A stretch of 64,000 nucleotides of DNA from Polaribacter sp. (lineage in GTDB: Bacteria > Bacteroidota > Bacteroidia > Flavobacteriales > Flavobacteriaceae): the NCBI GenBank assembly GCA_020740485.1, contig DYMN01000005.1, positions 33,680-97,679 of the forward strand, given 5' to 3'. The position numbers and the translations under genes are program-made. The notes beneath the pieces are model-generated. The model worked only from the letters and a program-made list of their open reading frames with translations. It was not told where the DNA came from and did no database searches. The stretch's first letter is position 1, and each line of letters opens with the position of its first letter. This document shows, piece by piece, positions 7,582 to 18,710 of this stretch.

Positions 7582-10500
7582 TTAATTTTTAATAAATTTC
7601 TGAGAACTTTCCGATAGGTCTTTTTTGACTAATGTCATATAGTATAGACCGGAAGAAAGTTTTGAAATGTCAACCGTAGTCTCAAATTTTTGTTCAAGTA
7701 CAAATTGCCCTGAAATTGAATAAATTCTGATTGTTTCTGGGTTTTCAAAATTAGTACTAATGTTCAATACATCCGTTGCCGGATTAGGATATAATTTAAA
7801 GAATTGTTCCGTAATTTCTTTTGTATTATCTTCTTCAAAACTACTAGTAGCGGTAGCAGAAATGTTTATATTATAATCTTCTACTTCGCCATGAGAGAAT
7901 GTTTCACAAGAAGTGGGGTAGGCATTGTATTTCATGGAAACTCTCATTCTTGTAGCACCTGTTAGAGCTGTAGTTGGTACTTTAAAACTGCCGCTTACGG
8001 GAGATGTCGTACTTCTGGCTTTTGAATACACTTGTTCTCCAGTATCTGCAAAATCGCCGTCATGGTTGTAATCTATCCAAACTCTGTAGGCTTCTTTGTA
8101 TTTGGTAGCAGTCCATCCTGGAGTAATCGTTACAGTATAGGTAGTTCCTTTCACTAAGGTTGTAGAAAGATTGGTATAATCTTTATAACCGCTATTATTA
8201 CCCGATGTGTTTACAATATTGCCTAATTGAACTTTATTAATCCATTCATCTGCTGTACTGTTCCCTTTGGATGTACAATAAGTAACACTACTCGCTAAGG
8301 TGGTTACACTTACTGCATTGCTCGCGGCAGAAAGATTTCCGGCAGCATCTTTGGCTTTTACCGTGAAACTGTATGTTGTACCCGCAGTTAATCCGGTTAA
8401 ATTAGCAGTTGCTCCTGTAACACTTGTAAATAAGGTTGCGCCTGAATACACATTGTAACCTGTAACCCCCACATTGTCAGTGGAAGCAGTCCAAGTTAAA
8501 GTCGCCGTAGTTTGTGCGATATTGGATGCGGCTAAATTTGTGGGAGCAGTCGGAGCTTGTGTATCTACACTTTGAGTGGTTACACTTACTGCATTGCTCG
8601 CAGCTGAAAGATTTCCGGCAGCATCTTTGGCTTTTACCGTGAAACTGTATGTTGTACCGGCAGTTAATCCGGTTAAATTAGCAGTTGCTCCGGTAACACT
8701 TGTAAATAAGGTGGTGCCTGAATACACATTGTAACCTGTAACCCCCACATTGTCAGTGGAAGCAGTCCATGTTAGCGTTGCGGTTGTTTGAGTAATATTG
8801 GTAGCGGCTAAATTAGTCGGTGCAGTCGGAGCTTGTGTATCAGGCGTACTTGCACCAAGAACAACCGTATAATCTTCTACTTCACCATAAGAAAATGCTT
8901 CGCAAGAAGTTGGAATCGCATTGTATTTCATCGAAACACGCATACGGGTTGAAGCTGTTACAGCACTTGTCGGAACGGTGAATGATCCTGAAACGGGTGT
9001 TGCAGTAGTGGCAGCCAATGACCAAACTTGCTCACCGCTATCACCAAAATCACCGTCTTTGTTGTAGTCTATCCATACTGAGTATCCTTCTGCATAAGCA
9101 GTACCGGACCAAGTGGGAGTTACTGTAATCGTGTAAGCATTGCCTTTGGTTAAATTAGTGCTTATGGAGGTATAATCAGCATAACCACTAGTAGCACCCG
9201 AAGCATTATTAATGGTATTCAATTGCACTTTTCCGATGTATTCGTCCGATACACTATTTCCTTGAGATGCACAATAACTCAATTGGGTTTCCGTAGTTGT
9301 AAATTGAATAGGACTTGTAAATTCAGAGGTTGAACCGCTTGCACATTTGCTTTGTACTTGTGCTTCATAATTAGTTTGGGAAGTTAATCCGCTTAATGTG
9401 GTGGTGTTTCCACTCACATTAACATTTGTCCAAGTAGAAGTGCCCACCACTCTGTATTGCAGTATATAAGTAGCATTTTGTACCGTTGACCAAGAAAGCG
9501 TTGCTGTACTAGAACCCACATTGGACGCTGCAAAATTTGTAGGAACGGTTGCAGTACAAGAAGTGTTATTGGTAATTCCTGTTACTATCAAAGAGAAGTT
9601 TTGACTTCCACCACTCAATGTTCCTTTGTGTGAAATGGTAATAGTATAAGCACCCGAAGCACTAGAAACATCCACTCTTTCAAAATTATCGCGAATGTTA
9701 TCTCCTTTTGTGTTTGTATTTACACCGGTAAGCATCCAAGGATAGTAAGTAGTTCCATTTGAAACTCTTACATCCAAATCGTTTACCAATTTAGGGGTGT
9801 TGCTATTTAAAGTAGTGGTAGCTGTACCAGCCGGATCCGTCCAACAAATAGAAGCTAATAGTGGATTGGAATTATCACTATTTACATTGATAGTAATGGT
9901 TTGACCTTGTGCAAGGTTTAATTCTTGAACAGAAGCATAAGTTCCGTTATTTGTTATAGTTTCGGCTGCTTTTTTGGCGTTTAATAAACCCCAACCAAAA
10001 TTAGCATCAGGTCCTGCAGCTCCGGCGTCATCTGCGGTATGCATAGCTAAGCCTTTCAAAGTGGCAGAACGCATATAATTTCCGTTTACATTATTAGCGT
10101 GTTGTTGCAAAAGCACTAAAGTCCCGGTAACGTTAGGCGAAGCCATAGAAGTTCCGGTAATACTATTATAAGCAGTATCGCTAGAGTCGTAAGTAGAATA
10201 GACAGAAGTACCGTTTCCGGTTACATCCGGTTTGATTCTCAAATCATCTGTTGGTCCTTGACTACTTGAAGAATTGATAGTAACAGAAGTCAAATTTCCA
10301 TTGGCATCCACACTCGCATCATTGGCATTAGCTATCACCAAATTGTTTTTAGAAGTAGCATGTCCGGTCAACTTATCGTATTGTGGGTAAGATGAATTCA
10401 ACGGACTGCCGTTATAATTGGTTGAACCGTCATTTCCTGCGGCAACAACCATTAAATAATAAGGAGCATTGTACATCAATTGATCCCAATCTTTGGAGTC

Positions 10501-11214
10501 GGTAATATAAGCCCCAAAATAATAGTCAGGAACTTGAGAAGAATCATACCCATAGGAATGATTGGATAATAACATGCCATTCGAAGCGGCGGTTGTAGCT
10601 TCTGCTAAATCGTCGTTCCACATATATCCTTTTACTTTAGATTGAGGTGACATACCTTTGGCATTGGCCACGACTCCTGATGCACAGATTGTTCCGGTAA
10701 CGTGAGCAGAGTGAAAATTTAATTGCGTGCCTCCTTCAGAAGCTGCATCTTCTATCGTTACACGGTTTGTTCCACCGGCACCATCATATTCTTGGTGACT
10801 TACTCTGGCATGTCCACCATCCCAAACGTAGGCAGTCATATTTTGTCCGTCTAATGCAAGACCCAGAGAACCACCTGAGTTCAGATGATTGGTTCTAGTT
10901 GATAAGGCAGCATTGACGTTGAAAGTTCTGTAATAAATCATAGAACCATCCGGATCAACTCTTTGCAATTCAGCATAGCCACCATCTTCTAATTCCACTT
11001 TGGTAGGTAGCGATCGCATTTTGGCAATTTCTAAGGCTTCTTTTTTCTGAAGCTGTTTGGTTACACTAAAATTCTCTTTTAAATTTTGTAACATCGAAGT
11101 GTTGTTTTTAGCAACAATTTTTTGTATTTCACTTGGGGTTTGAGCAACAATTTGCAGTGAAAAAAGGGACAGTAGCAATGTCAGGGCAAGTACTGAATGT
11201 AAATTTGTTTTCAT
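7582..11214 (-). CDS. Secreted S8 (subtilisin-like) peptidase with FN3 and GEVED domains and a T9SS sorting domain
   Basis: A 1210-residue protease from ATG 11214, chosen because it gives the signal peptide [18 protein letters not shown]...VAQ; an ATG at 11259 would add 15 residues before it. The catalytic triad is visible at D132 (VWDGGH), H171 (HVTGT) and S356 (GTSMASP). After the catalytic and jelly-roll region come an FN3 domain, a GEVED domain (YCASQGN...SYGEVEDY), two almost identical FN3 domains ([13 protein letters not shown]), a second GEVED domain (YCTSKGN...SHGEVEDY) and a type A T9SS C-terminal domain beginning [16 protein letters not shown]. It is therefore expected to cross the outer membrane by T9SS and be attached or released outside. 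It is monocistronic, ending in a strong terminator. Role: extracellular protein degradation (inferred). Confidence 0.92.
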   Translation of the reverse strand: MKTNLHSVLALTLLLSLFSLQIVAQTPSEIQKIVAKNNTSMLQNLKENFSVTKQLQKKEALEIAKMRSLPTKVELEDGGYAELQRVDPDGSMIYYRTFNVNAALSTRTNHLNSGGSLGLALDGQNMTAYVWDGGHARVSHQEYDGAGGTNRVTIEDAASEGGTQLNFHSAHVTGTICASGVVANAKGMSPQSKVKGYMWNDDLAEATTAASNGMLLSNHSYGYDSSQVPDYYFGAYITDSKDWDQLMYNAPYYLMVVAAGNDGSTNYNGSPLNSSYPQYDKLTGHATSKNNLVIANANDASVDANGNLTSVTINSSSSQGPTDDLRIKPDVTGNGTSVYSTYDSSDTAYNSITGTSMASPNVTGTLVLLQQHANNVNGNYMRSATLKGLAMHTADDAGAAGPDANFGWGLLNAKKAAETITNNGTYASVQELNLAQGQTITINVNSDNSNPLLASICWTDPAGTATTTLNSNTPKLVNDLDVRVSNGTTYYPWMLTGVNTNTKGDNIRDNFERVDVSSASGAYTITISHKGTLSGGSQNFSLIVTGITNNTSCTATVPTNFAASNVGSSTATLSWSTVQNATYILQYRVVGTSTWTNVNVSGNTTTLSGLTSQTNYEAQVQSKCASGSTSEFTSPIQFTTTETQLSYCASQGNSVSDEYIGKVQLNTINNASGATSGYADYTSISTNLTKGNAYTITVTPTWSGTAYAEGYSVWIDYNKDGDFGDSGEQVWSLAATTATPVSGSFTVPTSAVTASTRMRVSMKYNAIPTSCEAFSYGEVEDYTVVLGASTPDTQAPTAPTNLAATNITQTTATLTWTASTDNVGVTGYNVYSGTTLFTSVTGATANLTGLTAGTTYSFTVKAKDAAGNLSAASNAVSVTTQSVDTQAPTAPTNLAASNIAQTTATLTWTASTDNVGVTGYNVYSGATLFTSVTGATANLTGLTAGTTYSFTVKAKDAAGNLSAASNAVSVTTLASSVTYCTSKGNSTADEWINKVQLGNIVNTSGNNSGYKDYTNLSTTLVKGTTYTVTITPGWTATKYKEAYRVWIDYNHDGDFADTGEQVYSKARSTTSPVSGSFKVPTTALTGATRMRVSMKYNAYPTSCETFSHGEVEDYNINISATATSSFEEDNTKEITEQFFKLYPNPATDVLNISTNFENPETIRIYSISGQFVLEQKFETTVDISKLSSGLYYMTLVKKDLSESSQKFIKN
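8300..8565 (-). repeat. Tandem repeat copy 1 (FN3 domain) inside the S8 protease gene
   Basis: This 266-bp block closely matches the block at 8576-8841, with period 276 bp (92 codons). It encodes the second of the two near-identical FN3 domains and looks like a recent in-frame duplication. Confidence 0.9.
8576..8841 (-). repeat. Tandem repeat copy 2 (FN3 domain) inside the S8 protease gene
   Basis: Partner of 8300-8565. The protein copies differ at only a few positions (for example AATNIT versus AASNIA, and TTLF versus ATLF), with scattered synonymous changes. Confidence 0.9.
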
Positions 11215-11346
11215 AAAAATTAGCTTGAAAAGATTAAATGTTAAAAAAATGTTATGCAATACTAAAAAAAATAATTTAATAATTATATATATTTCAAAAA
11301 TAATTTAAAAAAATTGACAAATTCTTTTTTAATTAAGGTTCAAATA

Positions 11347-11377
11347 AAAAAAAGTCGACTTAAAGTCGACTTTTTTT
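11347..11377 (-). terminator. Rho-independent terminator after valS
   Basis: Perfect stem GTCGACT/AGTCGAC (11354-11360 with 11364-11370) with a TAA loop, extended by seven A and seven T. It lies 19 bp downstream of the valS stop codon. Confidence 0.85.
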
Positions 11378-11396
11378 AAAATAGGTTTAATAAGTG

Positions 11397-14024
11397 CTAA
11401 AGTGATTTTAGACTATTTTCCAAAGTTTCGATTTTAGCTAATGTATCTGCTTCTTTGTTGCGTTCATTGGCTACCACAGCTTCGGGTGCAGAGGAAACAA
11501 ATTTTTCATTATTTAACTTGATACGCACTGATTTAAGAAAACCTTGTTGGTAGATAAGCTCCTGTTGAATTTTGGCTTTTTCAGCTTCAATATCGATATT
11601 TGCGCTAAGCGGAATGAAATATTCATTCGTTTTAACACGGAAACTCACCGCTCTGTTTACTTTTTCGTTAACATATTTTACATCATTTGTATTCCCCATT
11701 TTTTGAACCACGCTATCGTATTCAGTAGATAAATTAAGGTTGTTGATAATATAAAAATCAATTTTATCTTTAAAGGCGATATTTTGTTCTTTTCTAGAAG
11801 TTCGAATGCCGGAAATAATTTCTTTAGTGATTTCAAAATGATCAATCAACCCTTGATCAAATGGTTTTTGAACAGGGTATTGTGCAATAATTAATGCTTG
11901 TTCCGGTGTTCTTTGGGCGATGTATTGCCAAATTTCTTCCGTTAAAAAAGGCATAAACGGATGCAAAATTTTCAAGTTATCTTCAAAGAAACAAATTGAA
12001 GCATTATAGGTTGTTTGATCCATTTTTTCGCTATACGCCGGTTTTATCATTTCCAAGTACCAAGAAGAAAAATCATCCCATAATAATTTGTAAATACTCA
12101 TCAGAGCTTCACTGATACGGTATTGTTCAAAGGATTTCTCCACTTCAGTCAACACTTGTTGAAAACGGGCTTCGTACCATTTTACAGCCATTTTTGCAGC
12201 TTCCGGTTGTGGTAAATTGGCGTCTGTTTGCCAACCGTGCACCAATTTGAATCCATTCCAAATTTTATTGGCAAATCCGGTTCCTTGTTTTACTAACTCT
12301 TCATCGTAAAGTAAATCATTGCCGGCAGCCGAAGAAAGTAATAAGCCACAGCGTACGCCATCGGCGCCGTGTTGGGCTATTAGGTCTAAAGGGTCGGGTG
12401 AATTTCCCAATTGTTTTGACATTTTTCTGCGTAAATGGTCGCGAACGATTCCGGTAAAATAGACATTGCTAAAGGGTTTTTCGTTGCGAAACTTATATCC
12501 GGCAAAAATCATTCGGGCAACCCAAAAGAAAATAATATCGGGCGCAGTAACCAAGTCATTGGTAGGATAATAATATTTAATTTCTTCATTTTCAGGATTT
12601 CTAATGCCGTCAAATACGGAAATAGGCCACAGCCAGCTGGAAAACCAAGTGTCTAAAGCATCGTTGTCTTGCTTTAAATCGGAAAGGGATAGTGATGGGT
12701 TTGCTGTTTTTTCTTGAGCTAATTTTAAAGCACTTTCTTTGCTTTCAGCAACCACAAAATCTTGGATGCCTGTTCCATAAAAGTATGCCGGTATCTGATG
12801 TCCCCACCACAATTGGCGCGAAATATTCCAATCTTTAAAATTTTCTAACCAATGTTTGTACGTATTGACAAAACGCTTGGGGTGGAATTTGATATCACCG
12901 TCTAATACTGAGTTTAGTGCCGGTTTCACCATTTCTTCCATTTTCAAAAACCATTGTACCGAAACTTTGGGTTCGATAATGGCTTTAGTTCTCTCGGAAA
13001 TTCCTACCTTGTTGGCATAATTTTCTATTTTGTGTATGAATCCTTTTTGTTGTAATTCATCTACAATTTCGGTTCTAACTACAAAACGATCTTTTCCTTG
13101 ATAATGAAGTCCGTGAGCGTTTAAGGTAGCATCGTCATTGAAAATGTCAATCACTTCCAAATTGTGTTTTTCGCCAATAATTTTATCATTGGGGTCGTGT
13201 GCCGGCGTAATTTTCAAACAACCGGTTCCAAATTCCATATCTACATAGTCATCTTGAATGATAGGTATTACACGGTTGGCAAGCGGCACTATCACCTTTT
13301 TCCCTTTGAGATGTTGAAATCGTTCATCGTTTGGATTAACACAAATTGCGGTATCACCCAAAATAGTTTCAGGACGTGTGGTGGCTATGGTTACAAATTC
13401 AGTAGCATTTTCAATCGGATATTTTAAATAGTAGAGTTTTCCTTGTTGTTCTATATATTCTACTTCTTCATCACTTAGTGTGGTTTTGGCTTCGGGATCC
13501 CAATTAACCATCCTGTAGCCGCGATAGATGAGCCCTTTGTTGTATAAATCAACAAAAACTTTTTTTACCGCTTCGTTCAGGTCATCATCCATTGTAAACT
13601 TGGTACGTTTCCAATCGCACGAAGCACCGAGTTTTTTCAATTGTTCTAAAATAATGCCGCCGTGTTTATGTGTCCAATCCCAAGCGTGTTGTAGAAATTC
13701 TTCACGTGTTAAGTCGGATTTTTTTATACCTTCTGTTGCTAATTTGGCAACCACTTTGGCTTCTGTTGCAATAGAGGCGTGGTCGGTTCCGGGCACCCAA
13801 CAAGCATTATATCCTTTCAAACGCGCACGGCGTATCAAAACGTCTTGAATGGTGTTATTCAGCATGTGTCCCATGTGCAATACGCCGGTAACATTTGGGG
13901 GTGGAATGACTATAGTATAAGGCTCCTTTTCGTTGGGCTTGGAATAAAAATAACCGTTGTTCATCCAGTAGTCGTACCACTTGTCTTCTACATTTTTGGG
14001 AATATATTTATCCGGAATTTGCAT
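11397..14024 (-). CDS. valS: Valyl-tRNA synthetase
   Basis: An 875-residue class I aminoacyl-tRNA synthetase that charges tRNA-Val. The HIGH-type motif is [13 protein letters not shown] and the KMSKS-type motif is [14 protein letters not shown]. Between them lies the editing domain ([12 protein letters not shown]...[15 protein letters not shown]). The C-terminal arm is a coiled coil from about [12 protein letters not shown] onward, typical of ValS. I take ATG 14024 ([20 protein letters not shown]). The reading frame stays open to an ATG at 14111, but a TACTTTTG promoter box at 14055-14062 lies inside that extension, so the longer start would not be on the transcript. It ends at a strong terminator and is divergent from the DUF1573 gene. 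Confidence 0.96.
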   Translation of the reverse strand: MQIPDKYIPKNVEDKWYDYWMNNGYFYSKPNEKEPYTIVIPPPNVTGVLHMGHMLNNTIQDVLIRRARLKGYNACWVPGTDHASIATEAKVVAKLATEGIKKSDLTREEFLQHAWDWTHKHGGIILEQLKKLGASCDWKRTKFTMDDDLNEAVKKVFVDLYNKGLIYRGYRMVNWDPEAKTTLSDEEVEYIEQQGKLYYLKYPIENATEFVTIATTRPETILGDTAICVNPNDERFQHLKGKKVIVPLANRVIPIIQDDYVDMEFGTGCLKITPAHDPNDKIIGEKHNLEVIDIFNDDATLNAHGLHYQGKDRFVVRTEIVDELQQKGFIHKIENYANKVGISERTKAIIEPKVSVQWFLKMEEMVKPALNSVLDGDIKFHPKRFVNTYKHWLENFKDWNISRQLWWGHQIPAYFYGTGIQDFVVAESKESALKLAQEKTANPSLSLSDLKQDNDALDTWFSSWLWPISVFDGIRNPENEEIKYYYPTNDLVTAPDIIFFWVARMIFAGYKFRNEKPFSNVYFTGIVRDHLRRKMSKQLGNSPDPLDLIAQHGADGVRCGLLLSSAAGNDLLYDEELVKQGTGFANKIWNGFKLVHGWQTDANLPQPEAAKMAVKWYEARFQQVLTEVEKSFEQYRISEALMSIYKLLWDDFSSWYLEMIKPAYSEKMDQTTYNASICFFEDNLKILHPFMPFLTEEIWQYIAQRTPEQALIIAQYPVQKPFDQGLIDHFEITKEIISGIRTSRKEQNIAFKDKIDFYIINNLNLSTEYDSVVQKMGNTNDVKYVNEKVNRAVSFRVKTNEYFIPLSANIDIEAEKAKIQQELIYQQGFLKSVRIKLNNEKFVSSAPEAVVANERNKEADTLAKIETLENSLKSL

Positions 14025-14054
14025 TTTGGTATAGTTTTTGAATTCAATAGTGTG

Positions 14055-14062
14055 CAAAAGTA
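14055..14062 (-). promoter_or_regulatory. Putative -7 promoter box (TACTTTTG) of valS
   Basis: The minus strand reads TACTTTTG followed by C, 30 bp before the chosen valS ATG. It decides the start choice for valS. Confidence 0.6.
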
Positions 14063-14100
14063 CAATTATAAAAAGAATATTAAAATTTAACCATATTTTT

Positions 14101-14128
14101 TTGTAACTCAATTTTATTATTACTTTTG
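14101..14128 (+). promoter_or_regulatory. Promoter TTG-N17-TACTTTTG of the DUF1573 gene
   Basis: TTG at 14101-14103, a 17-base spacer and TACTTTTG at 14121-14128 match the Bacteroidota primary sigma consensus. The DUF1573 ATG is 35 bases further on. Confidence 0.75.
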
Positions 14129-14163
14129 CTTAAATTTTTTCAACATTTAATATACTCAAAACA

Positions 14164-14628
14164 ATGAAAAAACTTTTTACTTTAGTTCTATTTTTAGCCG
14201 CTTTTGCCGGATATTCACAAAATGCGCAAGTACCAGCAACTGTTAAACAAATTGATCCCAACGCAGCTGTGATGACCGTTGAAAATGAAACCATAGATTA
14301 CGGTGACGTAGAAAAAGGAAAAGACGACGGTATCAGAAAATTCAAATTTAAAAACACCGGAAAATCACCATTAAAATTGGTAAACGTGAAATCTTCTTGT
14401 GGTTGTACCGTTCCTGAATATCCAAAGACCGATATTATGCCCGGTGATTCGGCAGAAATTACTGTAAAATACAATATGGGTGTAGGTCGTTTCAGTAAAT
14501 CTATCACTGTAACAACCAACGGAAATCCTGAAACCATAATTTTGAGAATCAAAGGAAATGTAACAGATCCTAATGCTCCGGCTCCGATTCAACAACAACA
14601 AAACATGATGTCTACTCAACAAAAATAA
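14164..14628 (+). CDS. Exported DUF1573 domain protein
   Basis: A 154-residue protein with a signal peptide (MKKLFTLVLFLAAFAGYSQ) and one DUF1573 domain, an immunoglobulin-like fold. The hallmark NVKSSCGCTVPEYP lies near residues 79-92 and is followed by IMPGDSAEITVKYN. DUF1573 proteins are abundant, often highly expressed periplasmic or surface proteins of unknown function in Bacteroidota. The tail is Pro/Gln-rich (PAPIQQQQN). It is monocistronic, with its own promoter and terminator, which suggests independent and possibly strong expression. Confidence 0.85.
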   Translation: MKKLFTLVLFLAAFAGYSQNAQVPATVKQIDPNAAVMTVENETIDYGDVEKGKDDGIRKFKFKNTGKSPLKLVNVKSSCGCTVPEYPKTDIMPGDSAEITVKYNMGVGRFSKSITVTTNGNPETIILRIKGNVTDPNAPAPIQQQQNMMSTQQK

Positions 14629-14650
14629 ATTTTGTTACCAATAAAATAGT

Positions 14651-14684
14651 AAAAACTCCAACCTGAAAAGATTGGGGTTTTTTT
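14651..14684 (+). terminator. Terminator after the DUF1573 gene
   Basis: Imperfect stem AAAACTCCAA/TTGGGGTTTT (one G-T pair) followed by a T run, 22 bp after the stop codon. Confidence 0.75.
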
Positions 14685-14779
14685 ATTGCTGTAATGTGCT
14701 TTTTTTTCTTAACTTCGTAAGCCATTCAAAGAAAGAGTAAATTTAATTCAAATCATTTAAAGATAATACATTAACTCAT

Positions 14780-16150
14780 ATGGGTGCTAAAAGACAAATT
14801 CTCATCATCGGCGCAGGTCGTTCTGCTACTTCTTTAATCCAATATTTATTAGACCAATCGGAAAAAGAAAATTTGCACTTGGTTGTAGCAGATATGTCTT
14901 TAGATTTAGCCCAAAATAAGATTAAAAATCAATCCAATGCAATTGCAGTAAAGTTAGATATAAAAGACACAGCACAACGCAGGGAACTTATAAAACAAAG
15001 TGATATTGTTATTTCTATGTTGCCGGCAGCTTTGCACTTGGAGGTAGCTAAAGACTGCATTCTCTATGGAAAAAGTATGGTTACGGCTTCTTATGTTTCT
15101 CCCGAAATGCAAGATTTAGATGAACAAGTTAAAGCCAAGAATTTAGTTTTTATGAATGAGATAGGCTTAGATCCCGGAATAGACCACATGAGTGCAATGC
15201 AAATTATTGACCGCATCAAAGCAAATGGTGGGAAAATGATTTTGTTTGAATCCTTTACCGGTGGATTAGTAGCACCGGAAAGTGATGATAATTTGTGGAA
15301 TTACAAATTTACTTGGAATCCGCGCAACGTAGTAGTAGCAGGACAAGGCGGGGCTGCCAAATTTATTCAAGAAGGAACTTATAAATACATTCCTTACCAA
15401 AAATTGTTCAGAAGAACGGAAATACTCAATATTGATGGTTATGGTAAATTTGAAGGATTAGCTAATCGAGATTCTTTGAAATACAGAGAAATATATGGAT
15501 TAGATGCTATTAAAACCATGTATCGCGGTACGATTCGTAGAGTAGGCTATAGCAAAGCATGGAATGTGTTTGTTCAATTGGGAATGACGGATGATACTTA
15601 TGAAATGGAAAACACCAAAGAAATGTCCTATCGGGATTTTACCAATTCTTTCTTGCCTTATCATCCTTATGATTCAGTAGAAATCAAATTGCGACATTAT
15701 TTACACATTGACCAAGACGATATAATTTGGGATAAATTACTCGAATTAGATTTGTTTGATGCTACTAAAAAGGTAAATATGGAACAAGCAACACCGGCTC
15801 AAATCTTGGAAAAAATTTTATCTGAAAAATGGACTTTAAAACCGGATGATAAAGATATGATTGTTATGTTACACAAGTTTGGGTATGAACTGAATGGAGA
15901 AAATAAGCAAATTGAAAGCAGCATGTTAATCAAAGGAAAAGACCAGCACTTTACCGCTATGTCCGATACGGTAGGTCTTCCCGTTGCAATGGCTACTTTA
16001 AAAATATTAAATGGGGAGATCACAAAACCAGGGGTTCAAATTCCTATCATTAAAGAAGTATATGAACCCATTTTAAAAGAACTAAGGGAACACGGCATCA
16101 TTTTTCAAGAAAAAGAAGTACCTTATTTGGGCTATAAATCAATGAGCTGA
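14780..16150 (+). CDS. Saccharopine dehydrogenase family NAD(P)-dependent oxidoreductase
   Basis: A 456-residue protein with an N-terminal Rossmann fold (IIGAGRSAT, residues 9-17, with acidic VVADMS at the end of strand 2, suggesting NAD preference). The C-terminal half is of the saccharopine dehydrogenase type: MNEIGLDPGIDHMSAMQ, then FESFTGGLVAPE and NPRNVVVAGQGGAAKF. These motifs match the bacterial enzymes annotated as saccharopine reductase or dehydrogenase, which act in lysine breakdown or carboxynorspermidine-like chemistry. The exact substrate cannot be told from sequence alone. It is transcribed alone, convergent with the flippase gene. Confidence 0.85.
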   Translation: MGAKRQILIIGAGRSATSLIQYLLDQSEKENLHLVVADMSLDLAQNKIKNQSNAIAVKLDIKDTAQRRELIKQSDIVISMLPAALHLEVAKDCILYGKSMVTASYVSPEMQDLDEQVKAKNLVFMNEIGLDPGIDHMSAMQIIDRIKANGGKMILFESFTGGLVAPESDDNLWNYKFTWNPRNVVVAGQGGAAKFIQEGTYKYIPYQKLFRRTEILNIDGYGKFEGLANRDSLKYREIYGLDAIKTMYRGTIRRVGYSKAWNVFVQLGMTDDTYEMENTKEMSYRDFTNSFLPYHPYDSVEIKLRHYLHIDQDDIIWDKLLELDLFDATKKVNMEQATPAQILEKILSEKWTLKPDDKDMIVMLHKFGYELNGENKQIESSMLIKGKDQHFTAMSDTVGLPVAMATLKILNGEITKPGVQIPIIKEVYEPILKELREHGIIFQEKEVPYLGYKSMS

Positions 16151-16177
16151 AGTTTTGATTTAGAGAAAATGATATTG

Positions 16178-17635
16178 CTAATTTAACTTTTTAAAATCTA
16201 ATTGAATCTCTTTGCGTAGGGTTATAAATAGAATACTGCTATAAAAAACAATTAGGATTAATGACAACCACAAAGGTGGCTTGTAAAGATAGAAAAATAA
16301 AAAGGAAATGGCGGTTGATGTGATTAAAATAGCTGTAATACGCAATAAATCATAGGGAATAGGGTAGTTCTTTTGTCCGTATAAAAAGGACAGTAAACTC
16401 ATGGTGCCGTAAGCTACCAAAGTAGCCCAAGCCGCTGTCATATAGCCGTATTCTTTGAGAAAGAGCACATTAAGTACAATGGTCAATACAGCACCCACCA
16501 GAGAAAACCACATACCATAACGGGTTTTATCTTGCAATTTGTACCAAATACTCAGATTGTTGTATATGCCCATAAAGAGATTGGCAAGTAGTACAACGGG
16601 AACAATATTCAGTGCTGTCCAATAATCAGGATTGATCATGTGTTTGAAAATATCAATAAACAGCACTACGCCCACTAAAGCTATACTGCCGATGCTGACA
16701 AAATATTTCATGATTTTGGCGTACATGAGTTGAGCATCTTTTTGGACGGAAATTTTAAAGAAAAAAGGCTCAGCACCCAATCTAAATGCCATAATATACA
16801 GGTTCATAAATATGGCTAATTTGTATGCTGCTGCATAAAACCCTTCCGTTTCCTTGTCAATATATTCCCCAATCAGCCATTTGTCTAAATTTTCATTGAT
16901 AGCATAAGCCAATCCGGCAATTACAATGGGATAAGAATATACTAACATTTTTTTGAGCAAATCTTTGTCAAAAATCCATTTCGTTTTTGTTATATAGGGC
17001 AATATTAACATAAAACTCATTGCACTTCCTAAGAGATTTGATAAGAAAATGTTATCAACCAACGGTATTTTGTGGTAAGCGGTCATTAACCCAACGGGTA
17101 GTTCTGTCCCGTTGGCATGTCCATTGGGAATCCAACGTAAGGTGATGAGTTGAAGGATAACTATAACAAAGACGTTGATTAATTTTATCATAGTGTAGCG
17201 AATGGGACGATTGATGGCTCTCAAATAGGCGAAGGGAATCATTGCCAATGTGTCTAAAGCCATTATAGCTATAAACATTTGTAAGCGCAAATCATGTCCT
17301 TCAAAGTGAAAACAGGTTTGAATGGGTCTAAAAAACAGACTAAATACCAAAATAAAGACAACAATTCCTGCGCTTATGGTTAGAAAAGACGTTGCAATTA
17401 ATTTATCTTTATAGTCCGGTTCTTTAAAGAAACGAAAAAAAGTAGTTTCAAATCCCAGCGTAAGCACTATGGAAATAAGGGCCGCCCAAATATAAAAGTC
17501 TGTATTGATGGCATAAGCAGCTGCAGGTAACGCATCAGTGTGCAAACGAACCATCAAAAAATTGATGATTCTCGGTAACACGGCAGCAACCCCGTATATT
17601 AAGCTGTCTTTAAAAAATCTGTTTAATGAAGACAT
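16178..17635 (-). CDS. Wzx-like oligosaccharide flippase (MOP superfamily)
   Basis: A 485-residue membrane protein with about 12-14 hydrophobic segments. The start MSSLNRFFKDSLIYGVAAVLPRI is the typical opening of lipopolysaccharide O-unit or polysaccharide flippases in Bacteroidota, with a central FFRFFKEPD loop and a second half beginning near MLVYSYPIVIAGLAYAINENLDKW. Such proteins carry lipid-linked sugars across the inner membrane. There are no glycosyltransferases nearby, so its cargo is unknown. It follows the DUF58 gene by 30 bp on the same strand. Confidence 0.8.
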   Translation of the reverse strand: MSSLNRFFKDSLIYGVAAVLPRIINFLMVRLHTDALPAAAYAINTDFYIWAALISIVLTLGFETTFFRFFKEPDYKDKLIATSFLTISAGIVVFILVFSLFFRPIQTCFHFEGHDLRLQMFIAIMALDTLAMIPFAYLRAINRPIRYTMIKLINVFVIVILQLITLRWIPNGHANGTELPVGLMTAYHKIPLVDNIFLSNLLGSAMSFMLILPYITKTKWIFDKDLLKKMLVYSYPIVIAGLAYAINENLDKWLIGEYIDKETEGFYAAAYKLAIFMNLYIMAFRLGAEPFFFKISVQKDAQLMYAKIMKYFVSIGSIALVGVVLFIDIFKHMINPDYWTALNIVPVVLLANLFMGIYNNLSIWYKLQDKTRYGMWFSLVGAVLTIVLNVLFLKEYGYMTAAWATLVAYGTMSLLSFLYGQKNYPIPYDLLRITAILITSTAISFLFFYLYKPPLWLSLILIVFYSSILFITLRKEIQLDFKKLN

Positions 17636-17665
17636 TAGGTGAATTTTGTTTCAGGTATAAGTGCT

Positions 17666-18589
17666 TTACATCATACTATTTCGTTTAATCAAATAAGCAG
17701 AAAGCACTTCTCTAAATCCGTTTTGTATATCTATCGGTACATAATCTATATTGTATTGTAAGCACTTCATCTCTAATTCGCTAAAATATTTTTTTACAGC
17801 TTGTTGGTAATTATCCTGAATATTTTCAGCATATAGATTGATGCTTTCGCCGGTTTCAACATCCACAAATCGCTTAGGTTGATTGTCAAAATCAAAATTT
17901 AATTCGGTCACACTGTCAAAAGTATGAAACAAAACCACTTCGTGTTTGTTGTATTTCAGATGGCGTAAGGCTTCAAATAATGCTTCTTCTTCAGCATCGG
18001 CTTGCCAAAGATCCGTAAACAAGAAAACCAAAGATCTTCGGTGTAAACTCTCGGCTATTTCATGCAAATATTTATAAGTATCCGTTCCTTTTTGCGTGGG
18101 TGTTATTAATACCTTTTCCAATGCTTCCAAAATACGCCTATGGTGTCTTTCGCTGCCTCTTTCACCGGTGTAAAATTCGTAGGAATCTGAGTAAATACTC
18201 AAGCCCACCGCATCACGTTGGCGTTTGAGAATGTTCATTAATGCAGCACTTGCTACTACAGAAAAACCGATTTTATTGAGAGAGGACAGATTGTTATTTT
18301 TTGATTCAGGATAATGCATAGATGCCGAATTGTCAATGATAATATGACAACGCAAATTAGTTTCTTCGTCATAACGTTTTACATAGAGTTTGTCCGTTTT
18401 AGCATAAATTTTCCAATCGATATGACGTGTACTTTCACCGGAATTATAAAGACGATGCTCAGCAAATTCTACAGAAAAACCGTGAAATGGACTTTGGTGC
18501 ATCCCGGCAACAAAACCCTCGACCACTTGACGGGCTAATAATTCAAAATTATCAATAGGTTCGGAATTTTTAAGCTGGTCTATTAACAT
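17666..18589 (-). CDS. DUF58 domain protein (von Willebrand A-like)
   Basis: A 307-residue protein with the DUF58 core: YNSGESTRHIDWKIYAKTDKLYVKRYDEE near residues 48-76, then a metal-binding MIDAS-like motif DNSAS at 86-90. There is no clear membrane segment, so it is probably cytoplasmic. DUF58 proteins usually pair with a MoxR AAA ATPase and VWA membrane proteins (the BatA/BatB-like set), but no MoxR is found here, so the partner must be elsewhere. Its neighbours are trxA upstream and the flippase downstream. Confidence 0.88.
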   Translation of the reverse strand: MLIDQLKNSEPIDNFELLARQVVEGFVAGMHQSPFHGFSVEFAEHRLYNSGESTRHIDWKIYAKTDKLYVKRYDEETNLRCHIIIDNSASMHYPESKNNNLSSLNKIGFSVVASAALMNILKRQRDAVGLSIYSDSYEFYTGERGSERHHRRILEALEKVLITPTQKGTDTYKYLHEIAESLHRRSLVFLFTDLWQADAEEEALFEALRHLKYNKHEVVLFHTFDSVTELNFDFDNQPKRFVDVETGESINLYAENIQDNYQQAVKKYFSELEMKCLQYNIDYVPIDIQNGFREVLSAYLIKRNSMM

Positions 18590-18620
18590 AGAAAGTTATG
18601 TGAATCAAAAATCAAAAATA

Positions 18621-18652
18621 AAAAAAAGGTTTGACTAATTGTCAAACCTTTT
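18621..18652 (-). terminator. Terminator after trxA
   Basis: Perfect 12-bp stem AAAAGGTTTGAC/GTCAAACCTTTT with loop TAATT, with a run of A on the plus strand at the outer left edge (U run on minus-strand RNA). It lies 58 bp after the trxA stop codon. Confidence 0.85.
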
Positions 18653-18710
18653 ATAAAAGTTACATTTCTGTTGACCAAATTGTAATTTGGTGGTTTATTT
18701 TGAAATAAAA

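Noticed and set aside
14025..14111. Longer valS reading frame starting at 14111
   Set aside because: The extra 29 residues look like a chance hydrophobic stretch, and a TACTTTTG promoter box lies inside them.
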